Assembly (NCBI GenBank): GCA_904502235.1
Contig: CAJGDP010000040.1
Coordinates: 1 to 13,903 of the forward strand
Source: an uncultured Bacteroidaceae bacterium
GTDB lineage: Bacteria > Bacteroidota > Bacteroidia > Bacteroidales > Bacteroidaceae
Direction of reading: 5' to 3'
DNA length: 13,903 bases
The notes under the pieces are model-generated. The model did no database searches. It worked only from the letters and a program-made list of their open reading frames with translations, and was not told the origin of the DNA. Below, in pieces: positions 8,060 through 13,903 of this stretch. Position 1 is the stretch's first letter. The number at the start of each line of letters is the position of its first letter. Both the position numbers and the translations under genes were made by a program.

Positions 8060-8104
8060 TCGCATAATAGACTACGAGAATAGGATTAAAACCAATATAA
8101 GACA

Positions 8105-9439
8105 ATGAAAGTAGAGACAACACTTGAGAATCTCAAAAAAAGATTCCCTAACGAACCTGAATATTTTCAGGCAGTGGAAGAGGTTCTTCACTCAATCGAA
8201 GAGGAGTACAACAAGCACCCCGAATTCGAGGCAAACAACCTTATTGAAAGATTGTGTATCCCCGACAGAATTTTCACATTCCGTGTTACATGGGTCGACG
8301 ACAACGGCAACGTGCAGGTGAACACAGGTTACCGTGTACAGCACAACAACGCCATTGGACCTTACAAAGGCGGTATCCGTTTCCATCCTTCGGTAAATGT
8401 GGGTATTCTCAAATATCTTGCTTTTGAGCAGACATTCAAGAACTCACTCACTACACTCCCCATGGGTGGTGGCAAGGGTGGTTCAGACTTCGACCCCAAA
8501 GGCAAGAGCGACCGCGAGGTTATGCGTTTCTGCCAGGCTTTCATCACAGAGTTGTGGCGCCACATAGGTCCTGAAATGGACGTCCCTGCAGGTGATATTG
8601 GTGTTGGCGCACGCGAAGTGGGTTACATGTTCGGTATGTACAAGAAACTTACACGCGAGTTCAACGGAGTATTCACAGGCAAAGGATTGGAGTTCGGCGG
8701 TTCACTTATCCGCCCCGAGGCAACAGGTTACGGTAACATCTACTTCCTGCAGGAGATGCTGAAGACACGCGGTATGGACATTGCAGGCAAGACATGCCTT
8801 GTATCAGGTTCAGGTAACGTGGCACAGTACACTGTTGAGAAGATAATCCAGCTTGGTGGCAAGCCTGTAACCATGAGCGACTCCAACGGTTACATCTACG
8901 ACCCCGAGGGCATCGACCGTGAAAAACTCGACTTCATAATGGAGTTGAAGAACGTTCGTCGCGGACGCATCAAGGAGTATGCCGACAAATATGGTTGCAA
9001 ATATGTTGAAAACGCACGTCCATGGTGCGAAAAGGGCGATATTGCTCTCCCATCGGCAACACAGAACGAGCTCAACGGCGACGATGCAAGAACGCTTGTT
9101 GCAAACGGCGTGATTGCAGTCTCAGAGGGTGCGAACATGCCTTCTACTCCCGAAGCAATCCACACATTCCAGGCCGCAAAGATTCTTTACGCACCGGGCA
9201 AGGCTTCAAACGCAGGTGGTGTATCGGTATCGGGTCTTGAAATGAGCCAGAACTCAGGCAAAATCAACTGGAGCAGCGAGAAAGTTGATGAGATGTTGCA
9301 CGAAATAATGCATAACATTCACAGCGCATGCGTAAAATACGGTACATGCGAGGACGGATACATCGACTATGTAAAGGGTGCAAACGTAGCAGGCTTCCTT
9401 AAGGTTGCAAAAGCCATGATGGCGCAGGGTGTGGTATAA
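8105..9439 (+). CDS. gdhA: NADP-type glutamate dehydrogenase
   Basis: Interconverts 2-oxoglutarate plus ammonium and L-glutamate with NAD(P)H; in gut Bacteroidales it is a main route of ammonium assimilation. The 444-aa length matches the hexameric small-subunit family (E. coli GdhA is 447 aa), and the sequence aligns end to end with that enzyme from memory. Substrate-side motifs: GPYKGGIRFHPSV (85-97), LPMGGGKGGSDFDP (118-131) with catalytic Lys124, and PAGDIGVG (161-168) with Asp163. The Rossmann nucleotide-binding fold shows GSGNVA (235-240), then MSDSNG with Ser260 at the position that in NADP enzymes is not acidic. SNAGGVSVSGLEMSQN closes the active site. It has its own -7 box and a strong terminator, so it is probably monocistronic. 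Cofactor preference is inferred from family; Bacteroides may have a second, NAD-type enzyme elsewhere. Confidence 0.97.
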   Translation: MKVETTLENLKKRFPNEPEYFQAVEEVLHSIEEEYNKHPEFEANNLIERLCIPDRIFTFRVTWVDDNGNVQVNTGYRVQHNNAIGPYKGGIRFHPSVNVGILKYLAFEQTFKNSLTTLPMGGGKGGSDFDPKGKSDREVMRFCQAFITELWRHIGPEMDVPAGDIGVGAREVGYMFGMYKKLTREFNGVFTGKGLEFGGSLIRPEATGYGNIYFLQEMLKTRGMDIAGKTCLVSGSGNVAQYTVEKIIQLGGKPVTMSDSNGYIYDPEGIDREKLDFIMELKNVRRGRIKEYADKYGCKYVENARPWCEKGDIALPSATQNELNGDDARTLVANGVIAVSEGANMPSTPEAIHTFQAAKILYAPGKASNAGGVSVSGLEMSQNSGKINWSSEKVDEMLHEIMHNIHSACVKYGTCEDGYIDYVKGANVAGFLKVAKAMMAQGVV

Positions 9440-9454
9440 AATACACTATAATAT

Positions 9455-9495
9455 AAAAAGGAAAAGCCTCGCAACCGCGGGGTTTTTCCTTTTTT
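9455..9495 (+). terminator. Intrinsic terminator of gdhA
   Basis: An 18-bp stem (9455-9472 against 9477-9494, two G-U wobbles) with the 4-nt loop AACC. Its GC-rich upper part is followed by TTTTTCCTTTTTT. It begins 16 nt after the gdhA stop, separating gdhA from the permease gene whose ATG follows 18 nt later. Confidence 0.9.
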
Positions 9496-9500
9496 ATACT

Positions 9501-9508
9501 TACCTTCG
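9501..9508 (+). promoter_or_regulatory. Possible -7 box for the AmpG-like permease gene
   Basis: TACCTTCG differs from TAnnTTTG at one base and is followed by CGCC and the ATG at 9513. That would give an almost leaderless transcript, a layout I have seen often in Bacteroidetes. No TTTG lies at the right distance, because the position falls inside the gdhA terminator. The alternative is read-through from gdhA. Confidence 0.3.
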
Positions 9509-9512
9509 CGCC

Positions 9513-10793
9513 ATGAAAAAGAACACCACTCACAAAAACGTCAGTCCCTGGTTGTGGATTCCCACACTCTATTTTGCATCGGGACTGCCATATCATGCCA
9601 TAACATCCATATCCGACATCATGTACAAGGATATGGGAATAAGCAACACCGACATTGCCATCTACACAAGCATGCTCCTTATTCCATGGACAATAAAACC
9701 GTTGTGGAGCCCCTTTGTGGAGATGATAAGCACCCGTCGCAAGTGGACACTTTATTCACAGATTATACTGGCGGTATGCTTTGCCATTGTAGCCCTTGCA
9801 GTTCCGTCGGCATCGTTCCTGCCATTGACTCTGTGCGCGTTCATAGCTGGAGCGTTCGTATCGTCCACCCACGACATTGCCCTTGACGGATTCTACATTC
9901 TGAGTCTGCCACAGGAAAAGCAATCGTTCTTTTCGGGAATACGCAACACGTTCTACCGCATTGCAACAGTTTTCAGTTCGGGCGCACTTGTGTTGCTTGC
10001 CGGCAGACTTGCAAGCCACACTGGCAATAAAAGCATTGCTTGGAGCGCGACGTTCATCACTACCGCAATAATAATGGCAATACTGTTCATTTACCACAGG
10101 AGCACAATGCCACACCCCAAACAGGATATCCCGCGCGAGACAAAGAGCATATCCGAAGTTTTCGCAAATTTCGGCGACATAATAATTTCCTATTTTCAAA
10201 AGCCTGGCATTTGGCAAACAATACTCTTTCTGTTGCTGTTCCGTTTCCCCGAGGCACAACTTGGCAAGATTGGCAAACTGTTCCTTATGGACTCAGCCCA
10301 AGCAGGCGGCTTGGCATTGACACTCGACGAAATTGGCTACGTAAACGGTGTATTAGGAATATTCGGATTGATTACAGGAGGTATTCTTGGTGGTATATGC
10401 ATATCGCGCAACGGACTTAAATACTGGCTGTGGCCCATGGTTATTGCGATATCTGTACCCGACATTGTATATGTATACATGAGCATGTATCTGCCCGACA
10501 GCATGACAATAATCAGCAGTTGCATATTCATTGAGCAGTTGGGCTATGGATTCGGATTCACCGCCTATACCTTATATATGATATATTTTGCCCAAGGCAA
10601 ATACCCCACAGCGCACTTTGCAATTTCAACTGCATTCATGTCGCTTGGCATGATGTTGCCGGGAATGATTTCGGGCAAGATACAGGAGTGGATGGGATAT
10701 GAAAACTTCTTCATTTGGGTGATGATATGCACCATTGTTACCTTTGCAGTGTCTGCGTTAATAAAAATTGACACTCAATTTGGCAAGAAATAG
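9513..10793 (+). CDS. AmpG-like MFS permease (muropeptide/aminosugar importer candidate)
   Basis: A 426-aa inner-membrane protein of the major facilitator superfamily, with about 12 hydrophobic segments. Features shared with AmpG, the GlcNAc-anhydroMurNAc(-peptide) importer of cell-wall recycling: ASGLPY in the first segment, the loop PLWSPFVEMISTRRKW between segments 2 and 3, STHDIALDGFYI (AmpG has an ASQDIVFDAW-type motif), and GIRNTFYRIATVFSSG. I chose the ATG at 9513, because the 28-codon upstream extension to 9429 overlaps the end of gdhA and reads through its terminator. It is followed 41 nt later by a BadF-type aminosugar kinase, which supports import of an aminosugar-containing substrate. 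Possible alternatives are other sugar or siderophore cargo, since AmpG relatives vary; the exact substrate is not evident. Confidence 0.82.
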   Translation: MKKNTTHKNVSPWLWIPTLYFASGLPYHAITSISDIMYKDMGISNTDIAIYTSMLLIPWTIKPLWSPFVEMISTRRKWTLYSQIILAVCFAIVALAVPSASFLPLTLCAFIAGAFVSSTHDIALDGFYILSLPQEKQSFFSGIRNTFYRIATVFSSGALVLLAGRLASHTGNKSIAWSATFITTAIIMAILFIYHRSTMPHPKQDIPRETKSISEVFANFGDIIISYFQKPGIWQTILFLLLFRFPEAQLGKIGKLFLMDSAQAGGLALTLDEIGYVNGVLGIFGLITGGILGGICISRNGLKYWLWPMVIAISVPDIVYVYMSMYLPDSMTIISSCIFIEQLGYGFGFTAYTLYMIYFAQGKYPTAHFAISTAFMSLGMMLPGMISGKIQEWMGYENFFIWVMICTIVTFAVSALIKIDTQFGKK

Positions 10794-10812
10794 ATTTTTT
10801 AGACTATCTTTA
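10779..10812 (+). promoter_or_regulatory. Weak candidate promoter before the BadF-type kinase
   Basis: TTTG (10779-10782), 22 nt, TATCTTTA (10805-10812): one mismatch in the -7 box and slightly long spacing. It overlaps the last codons of the permease gene. It could be a secondary promoter giving the kinase and FKBP genes extra transcription; otherwise they rely on the permease promoter. Confidence 0.35.
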
Positions 10813-10834
10813 CCGAATATTTGATTTTAGAGAA

Positions 10835-11674
10835 ATGATACTGATAGCAGACAGCGGTTCCACAAAGACAGATTGGGTTCTACACGATGGCAATTCCATT
10901 GTGACCAGAGTAAACACTCAAGGACTCAACCCGACACAGCAGAGCGCAGAAGATATATATAAGGTAATAAGCGCGGAGCTTGACGGCAAGATTGCGCCCG
11001 ACGCTCCCGCCACTATATATTTCTACGGTGCAGGATGCGCATACGACAACGCGAACAACCGCATGAAAGAAGCTCTTGAACAATATTTTGTTACAAGAAA
11101 GATTAATATACACAGCGACCTGCTTGCCGCGGCACGTGCCCTGTGCGGACACGAGGAAGGCATAGCCTGCATACTAGGCACAGGTTCGAACTCCTGCCTT
11201 TTCGACGGCGAGAAGATTACCGACAACACTCCATCGCTTGGATATATACTCGGCGACGAAGGCAGCGGCGCACACTTGGGCAGACAGCTTGTGAGCGACT
11301 GCATAAAGAAACAACTTCCAAGCGACTTGCGTCAGAAGTTCCTTGAGGAATATAAACTCGATGTTGCAACAATCCTGGAGAGAGTATACCATACCCCTCT
11401 ACCCAACCGTTGGTTGGCAAGCCTCACCCCATTCCTTTGCGAGCACAAGGAAAATCCTGAAATAAAAAGCCTGCTGAAGCAATGTTTTACGCAATTCTTC
11501 CAGCGCAACACCATGGTATACCGACGTTCGTGGTTGCCTATACATATAGTGGGCGGTGTGGGAGTACACTTTGCTACAGAGATAAAGGATACAGCGGAAA
11601 GCCTGGGACTCTCAATAGGCAACATTGTGGAAAGCCCCATGGCAGGACTTATAGAATATCACAAAACAAACTAA
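10835..11674 (+). CDS. BadF/BadG-type N-acetylglucosamine/N-acetylmuramic acid kinase
   Basis: A 279-aa cytoplasmic sugar kinase of the ASKHA fold, in the family that includes human NAGK and bacterial MurK. By family it transfers phosphate from ATP to the C6 hydroxyl of GlcNAc and/or MurNAc. Motifs in order: phosphate-1 loop DSGSTKTDW (6-14), SDLLAAARA with Asp95 as candidate catalytic base, phosphate-2 GTGSNS (115-120), LGDEGSGAHLGR (139-150) typical of NAGK/MurK relatives, and the adenosine motif VGGVG (239-243). It lies 41 nt after the AmpG-like permease and 10 nt before an FKBP gene, in one direction. The pairing with an AmpG-like importer argues for phosphorylating recycled wall sugars on entry. 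GlcNAc or MurNAc cannot be chosen from sequence alone; other substrates (glucosamine, ketoacid-type BadF functions) are less likely because the protein is single-domain. Confidence 0.85.
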   Translation: MILIADSGSTKTDWVLHDGNSIVTRVNTQGLNPTQQSAEDIYKVISAELDGKIAPDAPATIYFYGAGCAYDNANNRMKEALEQYFVTRKINIHSDLLAAARALCGHEEGIACILGTGSNSCLFDGEKITDNTPSLGYILGDEGSGAHLGRQLVSDCIKKQLPSDLRQKFLEEYKLDVATILERVYHTPLPNRWLASLTPFLCEHKENPEIKSLLKQCFTQFFQRNTMVYRRSWLPIHIVGGVGVHFATEIKDTAESLGLSIGNIVESPMAGLIEYHKTN

Positions 11675-11684
11675 ATTTTATATT

Positions 11685-12710
11685 ATGAAAAAAGTATTGA
11701 CTTCTATTTTCGCATGCGCAATTGCTGTTATGGCAATGTCATGCAACGACTATGTTAAAGCACCCCGAACAACCAAGGGTAATAAGAGCAAGATGGATAC
11801 TCTCTCTTATGTTATAGGTCAGAACATAGGTAACAACATCGTAAACGGCATCATGCCACAGTTGAAAGCTGATTACAACGTGATTCTGGAGACTCTCGAA
11901 AAGACTGCTTGCGGCAAGGAGCAGATTAAGGTTGAAGGTGTTGCAATCAGCAAGGAGAACATCAACGAACTTGGTCAGAAATACCTTGGTCCGGAGATCG
12001 GCAACAAAGTCAGAGAGGCTATGAAGGACTCTACAGGCATGACAGAAGTATTCGCAGATGCAAAAGAGAAAGCCATCGCATCGGCTATTCTTGGTGCAAA
12101 CTTCGGTTTCAGCCTTTCTGAAGCAGAACTTCCTTTGCAGACAGAATGGATTCTTGCCGCTATCGAGGATATACGTAACAACGAACCTAAAATCAACCAG
12201 GCAGATGCATCTGCATTCATGCAGCACTACTACACTGTAGTAATCCCCGAGCAGAACAAGAAAGAGTCGGAGCAGTGGCTTGCTGACATGGCAAAGAAAA
12301 GAGGTGCAAAGGTTACAGAATCGGGAATCGTATACATTATCGTTGAATCGGGCGACGAGGCTACAAAGCCTGTAAACGACGAGGACAAGGTAAAGGTTCT
12401 CTACACCGGTAGAACATGCAACGGCAAGGTATTCGATTCTAACCGTTGGAACGACATGCCAAAGCAGCGTCAGGAGATGTTCAAGCAGTATCGTCCCGAT
12501 GAGGCAGGCAAGGACAGCCCAATAGAATTCGGTTTGAACCAGGTTATCAAAGGTTGGACCGAGGGTATGAAGCTCATCGGCAAGGGCGGTAAGATTATCT
12601 TGTGGATTCCTTCGGAACTTGCATACGGCGAGAGAGGTACAGGTCAGGACATCGGTCCTAACGCGGCACTCCGTTTCGATGTTGAGTTGCTCGAAGTAAA
12701 CGGCAAGTAA
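11685..12710 (+). CDS. FKBP-type peptidyl-prolyl isomerase lipoprotein (Mip/FkpA-like)
   Basis: A 341-aa envelope protein. The N-terminus MKKVLTSIFACAIAVMAMSC is a signal peptide with a lipobox-like end (A-M-S-C), Cys20 being the likely lipidated residue. Residues about 37-205 are helical with the MDTLSYVIGQNIGNNI pattern of the FkpA/Mip dimerisation domain. Residues about 212-338 form the FKBP fold with the expected pocket residues: Tyr240, Phe250-Asp251, VIKGW (287-291), Tyr314 and Phe331. It should catalyse cis-trans isomerisation at proline and chaperone exported proteins. An insertion of about 25 residues (254-278, NRWNDMPKQRQ...) sits between the FDS strand and the next, where simple FKBPs have a short loop. 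It starts 10 nt after the aminosugar kinase stop, so is probably co-transcribed, and ends at a strong terminator. Surface or periplasmic facing is unclear. Confidence 0.93.
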   Translation: MKKVLTSIFACAIAVMAMSCNDYVKAPRTTKGNKSKMDTLSYVIGQNIGNNIVNGIMPQLKADYNVILETLEKTACGKEQIKVEGVAISKENINELGQKYLGPEIGNKVREAMKDSTGMTEVFADAKEKAIASAILGANFGFSLSEAELPLQTEWILAAIEDIRNNEPKINQADASAFMQHYYTVVIPEQNKKESEQWLADMAKKRGAKVTESGIVYIIVESGDEATKPVNDEDKVKVLYTGRTCNGKVFDSNRWNDMPKQRQEMFKQYRPDEAGKDSPIEFGLNQVIKGWTEGMKLIGKGGKIILWIPSELAYGERGTGQDIGPNAALRFDVELLEVNGK

Positions 12711-12722
12711 CAAAAACGACAC

Positions 12723-12761
12723 AAAAAATAAGGTTCACTTCAGAAGTGAACCTTATTTTTT
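12723..12761. terminator. Bidirectional terminator between the convergent FKBP and nahK genes
   Basis: A perfect 18-bp inverted repeat (12723-12740 against 12744-12761) with the loop CAG. The core is AAGGTTCACTT, flanked by A6 and T6, so both transcripts get a U-tract. It starts 12 nt after the FKBP stop and lies 15 nt beyond the nahK stop. Confidence 0.93.
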
Positions 12762-12776
12762 ATATGTATGCTTCAA

Positions 12777-13850
12777 TTACTTCATAATCTCAGCGATAAA
12801 TGCCTGCATCTCTGCCTGATGAGCCTCAACGCTCTGCAACAGCTTGAACTGAGCCTTTGAACGTACAAGGTTGTGCTCGGGATACTGAATCTTGTAGTAT
12901 GTATCGCCATTGATGTAGTCTGCCAAGAAACGTACTGTCTGCATATATGGGAACAAAGCCGCAGCATATGGCAGGTTCTCAACCTCTACAGGAGTAATGA
13001 ACGAAGCCGCTGATTTCAAATAGCCCTTTGCAAAAGACTTGAAGATTTCCATATTGAAGTTAACGTTGTCGAGGTCCTTGTCATCCTCTTTACCGGTGTT
13101 CGCAGCTGAACGTAGGTAATCACCGAAGTCCGAGAAGATGAAGTTTGGCATCACTGTATCGAGGTCGATTACGCAAAGTACGTTACCCTGCTTGTCGAAA
13201 AGGATGTTGTCCACCTTTGTATCGCAGTGGCAGATACGCTTTGGCAATATACCTTCGCGGTGCATGCGCTCGCCTTTGCACATCTCTTCGGCACGAGCCT
13301 CGAGCTCGTCAACGAGCCACTGTACCTCAGCAAGGCGACCGGCCTTGTTCTCGGCAACAGCCTCACGCAACTGACGGAGACGGAACTCCATATTGTGGAA
13401 ATCCTTGATTGTCTCACCAAGTTCTGCAGGGATATCGGCAAGCATAGCCTGGAAATTACCGAAAGTTTCACCGACGATGTATGATGTCTCGGGAGTAACG
13501 GCAGTCATACCCTCTGTCTCGGGGATGAACTCCATCACACGCCAATACTTCTCGCCATCGAAATGATAGTATTTGCCATCCTTTGCAGGAACAAACTTCA
13601 ACACCTTACGTGATACATCCTCGGCACCTGCAGCAACAAGCTTGCCATGAATATGCTCTGTTACAGCAACAATATTGTTCATAAGCATATCCACATCGGG
13701 GAAGATTGCATTATTCACGTGCTGGAGAACATAGTCGGGAGCATCGCCTTCGGTCTTTACACGGTAAGTTGTATTGATAAGACCATTGCCCAATGGGGCT
13801 ACTTCAACAACATTGCCTTGAATGTTGAATTGAGAAACAATTGTGTTCAT
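12777..13850 (-). CDS. nahK: N-acetylhexosamine 1-kinase (NahK-type)
   Basis: A 357-aa cytoplasmic kinase of the aminoglycoside-phosphotransferase fold. It phosphorylates GlcNAc/GalNAc at the anomeric carbon, giving hexosamine-1-phosphate for UDP-sugar synthesis. From memory it aligns along its whole length with Bifidobacterium longum NahK (359 aa): GNGLINTTYRV (21-31), YVLQHVNNAIFPDV (40-53), catalytic loop HCDTKVDNIL (208-217) with Asp210 and Asn215, metal motif IDLDTVMP (228-235), DFGDYLR (241-247), RFLADYINGD (307-316), and QYPEHNLVR (322-330). The bifidobacterial gene sits beside a galacto-N-biose phosphorylase; none is seen here, so the sugar may come from other glycan breakdown. It has its own -7 box and shares a terminator with the convergent FKBP gene. 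Close Bacteroidetes relatives are often labelled only 'phosphotransferase', and acceptance of other sugars is possible. Confidence 0.87.
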   Translation of the reverse strand: MNTIVSQFNIQGNVVEVAPLGNGLINTTYRVKTEGDAPDYVLQHVNNAIFPDVDMLMNNIVAVTEHIHGKLVAAGAEDVSRKVLKFVPAKDGKYYHFDGEKYWRVMEFIPETEGMTAVTPETSYIVGETFGNFQAMLADIPAELGETIKDFHNMEFRLRQLREAVAENKAGRLAEVQWLVDELEARAEEMCKGERMHREGILPKRICHCDTKVDNILFDKQGNVLCVIDLDTVMPNFIFSDFGDYLRSAANTGKEDDKDLDNVNFNMEIFKSFAKGYLKSAASFITPVEVENLPYAAALFPYMQTVRFLADYINGDTYYKIQYPEHNLVRSKAQFKLLQSVEAHQAEMQAFIAEIMK

Positions 13851-13887
13851 TGGAGTATTATTTTAAGGTTATTATTGTCATTATAGG

Positions 13888-13895
13888 CAAAAGTA
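13888..13895 (-). promoter_or_regulatory. -7 box of the nahK promoter
   Basis: The minus strand reads TACTTTTG, an exact TAnnTTTG, 37 nt before the nahK ATG. The -33 position falls outside the window, so only half of the promoter can be judged. Confidence 0.55.
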
Positions 13896-13903
13896 AACAA
13901 AAG

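Larger units (their letters stand above)
7752..8104. other. AT-rich divergent intergenic region between the PCMD gene and gdhA
   Basis: This 353-nt stretch carries no credible ORF. It is strongly AT-rich, with A-tracts on the plus strand from about 7905 to 8020. It holds one -7 box facing each way (minus at 7826-7833, plus at 8052-8059) and a small inverted repeat at 7873-7886. About 165 nt lie between that repeat and the gdhA -7 box without any recognisable element, which is more than simple promoters need. A small RNA or regulator sites could sit there, but I see no hairpin with a U-tract to support an RNA gene. Confidence 0.6.

Noticed and set aside
9429..9512. Upstream start that would lengthen the AmpG-like permease by 28 residues
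   Set aside because: The extension overlaps the gdhA stop and is encoded by the terminator hairpin. The hydrophobic first segment and family resemblance begin after the ATG at 9513.
9756..10259. 167-codon minus-strand frame inside the permease gene
   Set aside because: Shadow of a hydrophobic coding sequence; the product is Cys/Arg/Tyr-rich with no motif and no promoter.
11739..12722. 327-codon open frame on the minus strand opposite the FKBP gene
   Set aside because: Cys/Leu-rich shadow of the FKBP lipoprotein frame, and it would have to start inside the bidirectional terminator at 12723. No promoter box or recognisable motif.
1..13903. Mobile elements, CRISPR arrays, tRNA or rRNA genes, phage remnants
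   Set aside because: I looked for transposase motifs, spaced direct repeats and cloverleaf-like segments on both strands and saw none. The longer inverted repeats all sit right after stop codons and serve as terminators.

Overview
The window looks like chromosomal DNA of a member of the Bacteroidales (Bacteroides/Prevotella-like). The pointers are promoters of the Bacteroidetes type (TTTG, then about 20 nt, then TAnnTTTG) rather than -35/-10 boxes, an ileS followed by a dksA/traR-type gene, a secreted PCMD-type protein ending in the 'YDLQGRK...GIYIVNGKK' tail common in this order, and an IleRS sequence very like the Bacteroides proteins I remember. No mobile element, tRNA, rRNA or CRISPR is visible, and gene density and strand layout are ordinary for a core chromosome.

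Layout. 1-3692 is a minus-strand unit: a promoter, ileS (1158 aa), then the first 38 codons of a DksA/TraR-type zinc-finger protein cut by the window edge. 3780-5325 holds a minus-strand gene with its own terminator. It encodes a fusion of an AmgK-like anomeric aminosugar kinase with the C-terminal (GlcN6P-sensing) domain of RapZ. 5305-7833 holds a large secreted multidomain protein (796 aa) with its own terminator and -7 box. 7752-8104 is an AT-rich divergent control region. On the plus strand follow gdhA (NADP-type glutamate dehydrogenase) with a strong terminator, then an AmpG-like muropeptide/aminosugar permease, a BadF/BadG-type GlcNAc/MurNAc kinase, and a Mip/FkpA-like FKBP prolyl isomerase lipoprotein, closely spaced and probably co-transcribed. 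An 18-bp perfect hairpin at 12723-12761 ends this run and also serves the convergent minus-strand gene at 12777-13850, a NahK-type N-acetylhexosamine 1-kinase.

How it fits together. The common thread from 3.8 to 13.9 kb is aminosugar salvage: one candidate importer (AmpG-like) and three aminosugar kinases of two unrelated folds. By family, the AmgK-like and NahK kinases phosphorylate C1 (towards UDP-GlcNAc/UDP-MurNAc), while the BadF-type kinase phosphorylates C6 (towards GlcN6P and catabolism). The AmgK-like enzyme carries a RapZ-derived domain whose known ligand is GlcN6P, the C6-branch product, so the arrangement suggests feedback between the two fates. That link is inference; no single operon contains all these genes. 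IleS shows a swapped class-I signature (GIHH instead of HIGH), a change reported for highly mupirocin-resistant type-2 IleRS.
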